The notes under the pieces were generated by a model. That model was not told where the DNA came from. It saw nothing but the letters and a program-made list of their open reading frames with translations, and made no database searches. A stretch of 5,102 bases of DNA, taken from NCBI GenBank assembly GCA_040756715.1, contig JBFLYE010000180.1, positions 1 to 5,102 on the forward strand, read 5' to 3'. Shown here in pieces: positions 1 to 4,976 of this stretch. Every line of letters starts with the position of its first letter. Position 1 is the first letter of the stretch. The stretch comes from JBFLYE01 sp040756715 [NCBI: bacterium]. GTDB taxonomy: Bacteria; UBA9089; UBA9088. The position numbers were made by a program, and so were the translations under genes.

Positions 1-72
1 AGGCAGAGAGGCACAAAGACGAGAGAGTTTATTTATTACTTGCTTTCTTTGTGCCTTTGTCCCTTTGTGCCT
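1..72. repeat. Short 8-bp tandem and inverted repeats
   Basis: Three consecutive 8-bp units occur at 47-70 (CTTTGTGC, CTTTGTCC, CTTTGTGC). The same word lies in the opposite orientation at 9-18, where AGGCACAAAG is the exact reverse complement of CTTTGTGCCT at 47-56 and at 63-72. The two arms could pair in RNA or DNA across a 28-base or 44-base AT-rich loop. No gene is visible here. It looks like a dispersed intergenic repeat or the end of one that begins before the window; that interpretation is inference because no second genomic copy can be seen. Confidence 0.6.
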
Positions 73-100
73 AGGTATATAGGACAGCTAAACAACGGCT

Positions 101-289
101 ATGGTAATTTGGTTAAGAGAGAAGCTACACACGTACAATCTTTCTAAATTCTTTTATGATATTGGTAAGTTAAGTTTTGGAGGTTTTATAATTGGCTCTA
201 TTATTTCAAAAGAAGCCGCTAGCCTTCTCCTTATCGCTGTAGGTTTGCACAACATCCATTTTTGTAATCATTGCTTTTTGGTTAGATAA
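101..289 (+). CDS. Small membrane protein, probably frameshifted
   Basis: This reads as 62 residues from ATG 101 without a recognisable Shine-Dalgarno sequence. Residues about 1-25 are polar and basic, followed by a hydrophobic stretch (LSFGGFIIGSII) and a second one beginning SLLLIAV. After codon 239-241 the in-frame tail is odd (GLHNIHFCNHCFLVR) and unlike a membrane segment. If one base of the GG at 242-243 is removed, the reading continues as VCTTSIFVIIAFWLDKEGGE and stops at 303-305. That gives a convincing second transmembrane helix with a charged end, just ahead of the next start at 308. I infer a small two-helix inner-membrane protein broken by a single-base insertion, or a sequencing error. 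I do not recognise a specific function. The start codon is uncertain. Confidence 0.45.
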   Translation: MVIWLREKLHTYNLSKFFYDIGKLSFGGFIIGSIISKEAASLLLIAVGLHNIHFCNHCFLVR

Positions 290-291
290 AG

Positions 292-301
292 AAGGAGGTG
301 A
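292..301 (+). promoter_or_regulatory. Very strong ribosome binding site
   Basis: AAGGAGGTGA matches the full complement of the bacterial 16S rRNA 3' end and lies 6 bases before ATG 308. It is the main reason for accepting the 37-codon gene that follows. It overlaps the end of the frame-corrected upstream gene (stop 303-305), which suggests translational coupling. Confidence 0.75.
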
Positions 302-307
302 ATAATA

Positions 308-421
308 ATGTGGTATAATCTTATAATGGTGCTTGGTTGTGGAGCCTTAATGGCAATTGGTTTTGCTCTCTATATTTATTATCAAGAGCATAAGAAAGAG
401 AAAACAAAGGTTTCTAAATAA
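308..421 (+). CDS. 37-residue single-span membrane protein
   Basis: The ATG at 308 opens a 37-residue reading frame ending at TAA 419-421. The product begins MWYNLIMVLGCGALMAIGFA, continues through a hydrophobic segment to about residue 25 (LYIYY), and ends in a lysine/glutamate-rich tail (QEHKKEKTKVSK). This is the layout of a single-span membrane peptide with a charged, probably cytoplasmic, C-terminus. The perfect Shine-Dalgarno sequence supports expression. It follows the frame-corrected upstream gene with only two bases between stop and start, so the two probably form a small membrane-protein pair. I do not recognise the family. A type I toxin-like peptide is conceivable, but nothing specific supports it. 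Confidence 0.6.
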   Translation: MWYNLIMVLGCGALMAIGFALYIYYQEHKKEKTKVSK

Positions 422-434
422 TTTTATAAAATAT

Positions 435-441
435 AAGGAGG
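435..441 (+). promoter_or_regulatory. Ribosome binding site for the 446 gene
   Basis: AAGGAGG lies four bases before ATG 446. It is a strong match at slightly short spacing and fixes the start of the small DUF5678-like gene. Confidence 0.7.
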
Positions 442-445
442 AAAA

Positions 446-673
446 ATGGAACAAGAAAGTATAGAGGATTTGAGAAAAAGGTACTGGGGAGAATGGTTAT
501 TGCTGGGAGAGGTTGAGACAGATGATTTGCAAAAGCCAACAAAGGGCATTCTCATTGCCCACTCCAACAGGAAAGCTGATATTTATGAGAAGCTTTTAGA
601 GACAAAAGAGGAGGATAAAATTGCCATAGAGTATGCGGGAGAGATACCAAAAGACTATGTGGCAATGTTCTAA
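446..673 (+). CDS. Small DUF5678-like protein
   Basis: The product has 75 residues and no signal peptide or membrane span, so it should be cytoplasmic. It opens with an acidic/basic helix (residues 1-13), then YWGEWLLLGE (13-22) and KGILIAHS (33-40), a predicted helix (about 43-55), and an ending YAGEIPKDYVAMF (63-75). The order W-x-L-L, a strand with G-x-L-I-A-H-S, an alpha helix and a terminal 'IP' strand resembles the small DUF5678-type fold. In that family the tryptophan strand and the C-terminal 'IP' motif are the recognisable parts. Function is unknown. Its stop (671-673) overlaps the next start by one base (TAATG), so the downstream protease-like gene is probably translated by coupling. 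The family call rests on motif resemblance only. Confidence 0.7.
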   Translation: MEQESIEDLRKRYWGEWLLLGEVETDDLQKPTKGILIAHSNRKADIYEKLLETKEEDKIAIEYAGEIPKDYVAMF

Positions 674-999
674 TGAATAAAGGGTTAATTATAGATTCTC
701 GCTCAGGCTTAATTGTTCTGGATGTAGAGATAAAAGCTATAAAAACAAGGTTTCTAAAGATGGCTCTTGATACAGGCTGTACCCTAACCATAATTCCCTG
801 GAATATCGCCATTGCTGTTGGTTGCGACCCTGCTCGGACAAAAGAAACAGTGCGGATGGTCACGGGAAGCGGGATAGAATTTGCTCCGCTAGTGATAGTT
901 GAAAGCATATCTGCCTTGGGCAAAAAGGTTGAAAATATAAAGATTGCCTGCCATAATTTGCCTGAAGAAAGCCTGGTAGATGGTAGTTTTGGGGCTTAA
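673..999 (+). CDS. Retropepsin-like aspartic protease, truncated
   Basis: The 108-residue product carries ALDTGCTLTIIPW at residues 31-43, which matches the retropepsin active-site loop (D33-T-G; Cys36 replaces the usual Ala). It continues with VTGSGIEFAPLV (63-74) and HNLPEESLVDG (94-104), which resembles the segment before the second conserved hydrophobic-hydrophobic-Gly element of small clan AA proteases. That element (LLGLxFL-like) is missing in this frame: the protein ends SFGA. A one-base shift at 985 reads VLGLKF, and a further shift near 998 reads SFLTQGARAGFMGYKFF until TAG 1065-1067. The gene therefore looks C-terminally frameshifted, possibly inactive. Such proteases work as dimers with one Asp per subunit, so loss of the C-terminal strand should harm folding. 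No Shine-Dalgarno is evident; translation probably couples to the upstream gene through TAATG. Confidence 0.7.
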   Translation: MNKGLIIDSRSGLIVLDVEIKAIKTRFLKMALDTGCTLTIIPWNIAIAVGCDPARTKETVRMVTGSGIEFAPLVIVESISALGKKVENIKIACHNLPEESLVDGSFGA

Positions 1000-1092
1000 G
1001 TTTTCTAACCCAAGGGGCAAGAGCAGGATTTATGGGCTATAAATTTTTCTTGATAAATAATGCATAGGGAAGGTAATATTTAAAGATTAAAA
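1000..1092 (+). other. Gap: frameshifted protease tail, weak promoter
   Basis: This short stretch holds the out-of-frame continuation of the retropepsin-like gene up to about 1067. It also holds a possible sigma-70-type promoter: TTGATA at 1050-1055 and TAATAT at 1074-1079, 18 bases apart, a 5/6 and a 4/6 match to consensus. If used, transcription would start about 6-8 bases before ATG 1093. The nearest purine-rich Shine-Dalgarno-like sequence (GGAAGG, 1068-1073) is too far from that ATG, so the next gene may be leaderless or weakly translated. This is inference. Confidence 0.25.
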
Positions 1093-1473
1093 ATGAACAA
1101 TCTTAAGGTAAAGCGATATATAGAAAAGGCGGATAGATACATAACGCAGGCTGAAAAAGAGTTTAAAAAAGGAGAGCTTTGCCAGGCATCTGAGAAATAC
1201 TGGGGAGCATCTGCCCAAATATTAAAGGCATGGGCAGAGTATAAGGGCATACAGCACAATGGGCATATCTGGCTATTTAAAGCAGCCGATGAGCTTGCTG
1301 AGGAGATAAAAGAGCCGGCGATAAGAAAACAATTCAGTTTAGCCAGTGCCCTACATATGAATTTTTATGAAGGTTGGCTCACTGAAAGAGAGGTAAGAGA
1401 TGATGCCTTTGAAGTAAAGTTATTTTGCGATAAAATAAAACAAATCTTAACAAATAAAGAGGAAAAGAAATGA
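1093..1473 (+). CDS. PaREP1/HEPN-like helical protein A
   Basis: The product has 126 residues, is predominantly alpha-helical and lacks a signal or membrane span. It shows the pattern I associate with the PaREP1/HEPN-type group: an amphipathic first helix (residues 5-28), EKYWGASAQILKAWAEYKG (34-52), a central helix after a HxGH sequence (55-58), and ALHMNFYEGWL (86-96) followed by a final helix (105-119). These proteins are small four-helix bundles, often encoded in pairs or beside nucleotidyltransferases, with poorly known roles. The canonical HEPN RNase motif (R-x4-6-H) is not present: the nearest Arg (78) lies ten residues before His88, so I do not claim catalysis. The gene overlaps the next by four bases (ATGA). 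A CDS is very likely; the family name is moderately sure. Confidence 0.75.
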   Translation: MNNLKVKRYIEKADRYITQAEKEFKKGELCQASEKYWGASAQILKAWAEYKGIQHNGHIWLFKAADELAEEIKEPAIRKQFSLASALHMNFYEGWLTEREVRDDAFEVKLFCDKIKQILTNKEEKK

Positions 1474-1862
1474 ATAAAAGATTAGCACTAGCCGAGGGGT
1501 TTTTGAAAGAAGGGAAACTTGAGCTTAAAAGATATAAGGCTACCGGGAACGAGATGTTATTAAGAGAGGCTTGTGAGAAAGGTTGGGGATGTGTAATGGC
1601 GGCATTAAAAGCAGTCAATCCAGAAATAAAATATCATAAAGATTTTGGAAAGACAGCTACCCAGCTTGCTAAAAAATATAACAATGAAGAAATAGTGCAT
1701 GGAGAAAGTTGCGGAGAAGCGCTTCATCGCACGGGTTTCTATGAAGGGGATATGGATGTCGAAACTGTAGAAGTTAATTTTCATTGCCTTGAAAAATTCT
1801 TAAAAATTATAGACAATATTTTGTCAAATCACCCTCCCTCTCCCCAGTTGGGAGAGGATTAA
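1470..1862 (+). CDS. PaREP1/HEPN-like helical protein B
   Basis: This 130-residue product is a distant paralogue of its upstream neighbour. EKGWGCVMAALKAV (36-49) aligns with EKYWGASAQILKAW, and EALHRTGFYEGDM (83-95) aligns with ALHMNFYEGW. Helices at 3-21 and 98-118 flank these. AGAGGA at 1458-1463, six bases before ATG 1470, is a plausible Shine-Dalgarno, and the ATGA overlap suggests coupled translation and a heteromeric pair (inference). Residues 121-130 (HPPSPQLGED) and the stop codon are encoded by a palindromic repeat at 1829-1871, so the native C-terminus was probably close to LKIIDNILSN and the repeat extended it. Cellular role unknown; cytoplasmic by composition. Confidence 0.75.
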   Translation: MNKRLALAEGFLKEGKLELKRYKATGNEMLLREACEKGWGCVMAALKAVNPEIKYHKDFGKTATQLAKKYNNEEIVHGESCGEALHRTGFYEGDMDVETVEVNFHCLEKFLKIIDNILSNHPPSPQLGED

Positions 1863-1871
1863 GGTGAGGGG
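1829..1871. repeat. Palindromic REP-like repeat at gene end
   Basis: An 8-bp perfect stem, CCTCTCCC at 1837-1844 and GGGAGAGG at 1850-1857, encloses a 5-base loop. An outer pair, TCACC at 1829-1833 and GGTGA at 1863-1867, extends the symmetry. The element resembles the CCCTCACC...CCTCTCCC...GGGAGAGGG type of dispersed intergenic repeat found in many bacterial genomes. It covers the end of the second HEPN-like gene and nearly all of the gap to the beta-helix gene. The hairpin lacks a trailing T-run, so it is not a standard intrinsic terminator, but it could affect mRNA processing or stability. Confidence 0.75.
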
Positions 1872-1873
1872 AT

Positions 1874-1879
1874 AGGAGG
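1874..1879 (+). promoter_or_regulatory. Ribosome binding site for beta-helix gene
   Basis: AGGAGG lies eight bases before ATG 1888 and just outside the palindromic repeat. It fixes the start that gives a clean signal peptide. Confidence 0.75.
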
Positions 1880-1887
1880 TTGAAAAG

Positions 1888-4350
1888 ATGTCTACTCGAC
1901 AGAAAATCTTAAGTTTGGTAGTTTTAGGGCTAATTTGGGGTCAGGAGGCAAAGTCAGCGGATTTGTATGTGCCATCGCAATATGGGACGATTCACTCAGC
2001 AATAGATGCGGCAACCACTGGCGATACAATCTATGTTCATCCCGGAACCTATAATGAGGCGCTCTATATCGGAAATAAAAATATCACCTTAATGGGAACA
2101 GGAGGGGCAAGTGCCTGCACAATCACAGCCTCTGGGCTTGGCGATACAAACACAGTAACCTTTGACCATGCCGGTGGCACAATCACTGGCTTTACCATAA
2201 CCGGGGCAACTGCAACCTATCCATATGGTAATGGAATACGTGACACAAATAGTGCAAACCCAGCCATCACCCATAACACCATAACGGGGAATACCTTTGG
2301 CATCTTCTGCAACGACTCCTCGGGAACCATTACCAATAACACCATAGCGGGGAATAGCAATGATGGCATCTACTGCGACAACTCCTCCCCAAATATCACC
2401 CATAACACCATAGCAGAGAATAGCAATGGCATCTACTGCTACGACTCCTCCCCAGACATCACCAATAACACCATAGTGGAGAATGGCACGCATGGCATCT
2501 CCTGCGACATCAACTCCTCCCCAAATATCACCAATAATATTATTGTAAATAATGGCGAATATGGCATCTACAAAGCTTCTGGTAATCCCATTATTGACTA
2601 CAACGATGTCTGGAATAATTCATTGGGAAATTATTTTGGCGTCGGAACCGGAACACACGACATCTGTGCCAACCCCCAATTTGCCGATTCTGATTATCGC
2701 ATTGGCACCCTTTCTCCCTGCATTGATGCAGGCTCAAACACAGCCCCAGCAATTCCAACCACTGACAAGGATGGAAACCCAAGGATAATTCGCATTGTTG
2801 ATCTGGGTGCCTATGAATTTACGCTTGATTTCTTCCAGATAAGGTTTCTCTCTCCCACCTCAGGCGAAGTTGGACAAGCTGTGACAATCAAAGGCAACAC
2901 CTTAGCTACCGAGACAACGATAGCAATTGACTTCGGCACAACCCAAACCATAACCACAACCATATCAAGCGAATATGGCACATTCTCAACTACATTTATC
3001 GTAGATACCCAAGAATTAGGCACAAAAATAATTACCGCAAGAACCAATGGCCTCTTTGCCACCACAACCTTTACTATAATCCCCGGCCCTCCTGCCACGA
3101 TAACCCTTACGGCAGATCCATCTACCATCAATGCCGATAATGGCACATCAACCCTGTCTGCCTATGTAACTGACCAATACAACAACCCAGTGGCTGATGG
3201 AACAATGGTTTATTTTAGCTACAATCCATTCATTGGAACCGCTACAACACAACAGGGGACAGCTACCCTCATAGGAACATTTACCAAAATAGGCACATAC
3301 ACAATAACCGGCACAGTAACTACTCTGTCAGCCACCATAACCATTACTGTAGAACCAGGAGCAATTGCTTATCTTACCCTTACCTTACCAGAAACCACAA
3401 CCACTAATGCTACCTTTAGCTTAACCATTGTGGCAAAGGATAAAAATGACAATACAACAACTACCACGGGAACAGCTACTTTAATCAACACCACAAACTC
3501 CATATCCCCAACCACAATCAATTTAATTTCAGGAAGCAGGACATTTGAGGCAACCATTACTACATCACCCAATGGAGGAATTGACACAATTACGGTAACC
3601 TATCAAACAATAACAGGAATAGCTACAATTACAGTTTATCTAAACACAAATCAAGGCACAATAACCTTTGGAGGAACCGAAAGCGCAAAGATAGAGTTTG
3701 GTTCAGGAACGCTGGGAACAGCCAATGTTACGGTTTCTCTTTCTACTTCAACCACAATCCCAACACCTCTACCTTCTGGCATTGAATTTGCTGGGATTGT
3801 CTACACAATAGAGCTTAAGGATGAAAACAATAATCCATTTGGAACCCGATCCTTGCCAGGCTCGGTAACCATAACCCTTTCTTATCCTGACCGAGATAAT
3901 AATGGCTGGGTTGATAACACAAAGATAAAAGAAGAAAACCTTACTATTTACCTTCTGGAAAATGGAACCTGGATACCTTTATTTACCTATCACAATGGCA
4001 CAGATAACCTTGTCTTTGCTCATCCTCCCCATTTCTCAACCTTTACCCTAGGAGGAACCCCAACCATAACCTTTACCCCAAAAAATGATGATGCCTATTG
4101 CTATCCAAATCCTTGGAAGATAAATGACCCAAGGCAGGGAGGAAGGTATATTTGGTTTGACAAAATAAGCCAAGGCTCAATCATTAAAATCTACAACATT
4201 GCCGGTGAACTAGTAGAGGAAATAGAGGTAACCGAATGCCCACAAAGATGGGACCTCCAAAACAAAAACATCGCCTCTGGCGTCTATATCTATTGTATCA
4301 CCGGTGGAGGTGGAGGAAAGAAGGTAGGAAAAATTGGAATTGTGAAATAA
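1888..4350 (+). CDS. Secreted beta-helix protein, sorting-like C-terminus
   Basis: The 820-residue protein starts with a signal peptide (about 1-23; basic MSTRQK, hydrophobic LSLVVLGLIWG, cleavage near AKSA-D). Residues 25-70 (GTIHSAIDAATTGDTIYVHPGTY) are the DUF1565/pectate-lyase-like opening of a right-handed beta-helix. The coils continue to about 245, with a NosD-like core of 21-23-residue repeats. Residues 264-311 (SPCIDAGS, DKDGNPR, VDLGAYEF) match the choice-of-anchor Q pattern. Ig-like domains follow at about 317-398 (SPTSGEVGQAVTI, IPT-like), 401-490 (invasin/Big_1-like: LTADPSTINADNGTSTL) and 491-585. Residues about 598-722 resemble a ZU5-like module with a calcium-type loop, D668-R-D-N-N-G-W-V-D676. 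Residues 735-820 (YCYPNPW, IKIYNIAGELV, NIASGVYIYCI, KKVGKIGIVK) look like a FlgD-Ig/type IX type A sorting domain. I infer an exported surface or extracellular protein, perhaps glycan-binding or structural. No catalytic residues could be assigned. It is rich in Thr, Asn and Ile and poor in Lys compared with its neighbours. Confidence 0.9.
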   Translation: MSTRQKILSLVVLGLIWGQEAKSADLYVPSQYGTIHSAIDAATTGDTIYVHPGTYNEALYIGNKNITLMGTGGASACTITASGLGDTNTVTFDHAGGTITGFTITGATATYPYGNGIRDTNSANPAITHNTITGNTFGIFCNDSSGTITNNTIAGNSNDGIYCDNSSPNITHNTIAENSNGIYCYDSSPDITNNTIVENGTHGISCDINSSPNITNNIIVNNGEYGIYKASGNPIIDYNDVWNNSLGNYFGVGTGTHDICANPQFADSDYRIGTLSPCIDAGSNTAPAIPTTDKDGNPRIIRIVDLGAYEFTLDFFQIRFLSPTSGEVGQAVTIKGNTLATETTIAIDFGTTQTITTTISSEYGTFSTTFIVDTQELGTKIITARTNGLFATTTFTIIPGPPATITLTADPSTINADNGTSTLSAYVTDQYNNPVADGTMVYFSYNPFIGTATTQQGTATLIGTFTKIGTYTITGTVTTLSATITITVEPGAIAYLTLTLPETTTTNATFSLTIVAKDKNDNTTTTTGTATLINTTNSISPTTINLISGSRTFEATITTSPNGGIDTITVTYQTITGIATITVYLNTNQGTITFGGTESAKIEFGSGTLGTANVTVSLSTSTTIPTPLPSGIEFAGIVYTIELKDENNNPFGTRSLPGSVTITLSYPDRDNNGWVDNTKIKEENLTIYLLENGTWIPLFTYHNGTDNLVFAHPPHFSTFTLGGTPTITFTPKNDDAYCYPNPWKINDPRQGGRYIWFDKISQGSIIKIYNIAGELVEEIEVTECPQRWDLQNKNIASGVYIYCITGGGGGKKVGKIGIVK
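2233..2628 (+). repeat. In-frame tandem repeat encoding beta-helix coils
   Basis: Coding repeats recur with the word GGCATCTxCTGC and its variants. Unit starts are at 2233, 2299, 2365, 2428, 2494 and 2563, giving periods of 66, 66, 63, 66 and 69 bases, all multiples of three. Each unit encodes one coil of roughly 22 residues (GIYCxDSSPxITNNTIxxN). The middle units are nearly identical at DNA level (ACTCCTCCCCAAATATCACC recurs), indicating recent duplication or gene conversion. The last unit is divergent, so its end is approximate. Confidence 0.85.
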
Positions 4351-4352
4351 AG

Positions 4353-4556
4353 ATGGAAGTTTTAGAAAAAGAGATTGGCTTTGAACAACTTGGTCTTATG
4401 CAACGAAGGCTTGAGATATTAGTGGGAGGAAGGATATCTGAAAGGGAAAAGATGAAAGAGGCAGGAAAGGCAATAAATAGGCTAACCAGAAGAATAGAGG
4501 GATTTAAGAGCGTTGAGGAAATCAGGAAATGGAGGGAAAGGGGTGTACATCCTTGA
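4353..4556 (+). CDS. Putative antitoxin of the VapC-type toxin
   Basis: The product is 67 residues from ATG 4353, two bases after the beta-helix stop. The same frame is open further upstream, but that part lies inside the beta-helix gene, so this start is chosen. The protein is strongly charged and helical: an acidic N-terminus (MEVLEKEIGFEQL), basic helices (GGRISEREKMKEAGKAINRL, TRRIEGF) and a basic end, EEIRKWRERGVHP. Its position directly before and overlapping (14 bases) a PIN-domain gene is typical of a type II antitoxin that would bind and neutralise the toxin and usually represses the operon. I see no clear AbrB, ribbon-helix-helix or Phd N-terminal motif, so the antitoxin class is unknown. 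No strong Shine-Dalgarno is present; it may be translated by re-initiation after the upstream gene. Confidence 0.7.
   Translation: MEVLEKEIGFEQLGLMQRRLEILVGGRISEREKMKEAGKAINRLTRRIEGFKSVEEIRKWRERGVHP
4531..4535 (+). promoter_or_regulatory. Ribosome binding site deciding the toxin start
   Basis: GGAGG lies seven bases before GTG 4543. It favours that GTG over the in-frame ATG 4513, which would add ten residues of Gly/Lys-rich sequence (MRKSGNGGKG) not expected before a PIN domain and has no comparable site. Confidence 0.65.
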
Positions 4557-4971
4557 TGCCTCAGTGATAGTTAAATGGTTTATTGAAGAGGATGATACCA
4601 AGAAAGCAAAGGCTTTAATGGACGGTCATATCAGAGGAAGGTTTGTGTTGATTATGCCAGGCCTTTTGATTTATGAGGTATCAAATGTTTTAAAGATGAG
4701 TGGTGGTTTTTCTGAAGATGAAATCCATGAAAGTATTCAGAGATTGTATGATTTGGGCTTGGAAATAGTAGCTCCCCTTCCAAATATTGTTCATCCACCA
4801 ATTGCTTTGATGTTTAAAAGAAAGATTAGTTTTTATGATGCATTTTATGTCTCATTGGCTGATATGCTTGGTTTTGAATTTATTACCGCGGATGAAAGAT
4901 TATACACCAAGGTTAGGGATTTATCATTTGTTAAGCTATTAAGGAATTTTGAATTTGAAATCAGGAGGTAA
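4543..4971 (+). CDS. vapC: VapC-family PIN-domain toxin
   Basis: Read from GTG 4543, the protein has 142 residues, the usual size for VapC. It starts directly with the first PIN strand, VYILDASVIVKWF. The acidic active-site residues are present in order: Asp5 (LDAS), Glu45 (IYEVSN), Asp99 (FYDAFYV) and Asp117 (TADERLY). In this family they bind Mg2+ or Mn2+ and cleave RNA, commonly tRNA or rRNA, and the enzyme is cytoplasmic. The target cannot be predicted here. The gene overlaps the putative antitoxin by 14 bases, consistent with a coupled toxin-antitoxin operon. It is followed after five bases by the PorV-like gene, whose ribosome binding site lies within its last codons. An ATG start at 4513 (152 residues) is possible but less likely. 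Confidence 0.9.
   Translation: MYILDASVIVKWFIEEDDTKKAKALMDGHIRGRFVLIMPGLLIYEVSNVLKMSGGFSEDEIHESIQRLYDLGLEIVAPLPNIVHPPIALMFKRKISFYDAFYVSLADMLGFEFITADERLYTKVRDLSFVKLLRNFEFEIRR
4963..4968 (+). promoter_or_regulatory. Ribosome binding site for the PorV-like gene
   Basis: AGGAGG overlaps the final codons of the toxin gene and lies eight bases before ATG 4977, so the toxin and PorV-like genes probably share one transcript. Confidence 0.7.
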
Positions 4972-4976
4972 AGAGG

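Noticed and set aside
53-81. TATATA near 76-81 as a promoter for the first small gene
   Set aside because: No -35-like element occurs at acceptable spacing.
421-432. ATTTTATAAAAT palindrome as a terminator
   Set aside because: It is AT-only, with no GC stem and no following T-run, so it is most likely compositional.
552-923. Open frame of 123 codons on the minus strand
   Set aside because: It lies opposite two overlapping + strand genes with recognisable motifs and a good ribosome binding site, and its product shows no family features.
1324-1356. HEPN RNase active site in the first PaREP1-like protein
   Set aside because: Arg78 and His88 are ten positions apart, not the five to seven of R-x4-6-H, so catalytic activity is not supported.
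1379-1618. Open frame of 79 codons on the minus strand
   Set aside because: It is antisense to the two overlapping HEPN-like genes, has a low-complexity Ser/Leu/Phe-rich product and no start signals.
1837-1857. GC-rich hairpin as an intrinsic terminator
   Set aside because: The stem is good but no T-run follows; the next bases are ATTAAGGTGAGGGG and lead straight into the next gene's ribosome binding site.
2233-2628. Regularly spaced repeats that could suggest a CRISPR array
   Set aside because: The spacing is always a multiple of three, the intervening sequence is itself conserved and coding, and the units translate to beta-helix coils.
2552-2788. Overlapping + strand frame of 78 codons inside the beta-helix gene
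   Set aside because: It is out of frame with a well-supported 820-residue protein and has no ribosome binding site or motif.
2089-3587. Four Val/Gly-rich open frames on the minus strand (2089-2493, 2591-2782, 2811-3146, 3369-3587)
   Set aside because: They mirror the Thr/Asn/Ile-rich coding bias and repeats of the beta-helix gene. Their repetitive products follow from antisense reading, not from independent genes.
4236-4352. Upstream start extending the antitoxin frame to 106 residues
   Set aside because: The extra part lies inside the end of the beta-helix gene and reads as a shadow sequence; ATG 4353 directly follows that gene's stop.
4513-4542. ATG start for the PIN toxin adding ten residues
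   Set aside because: GTG 4543 has a well-placed GGAGG and begins exactly at the first PIN strand; the extra residues are Gly/Lys-rich and not family-like.
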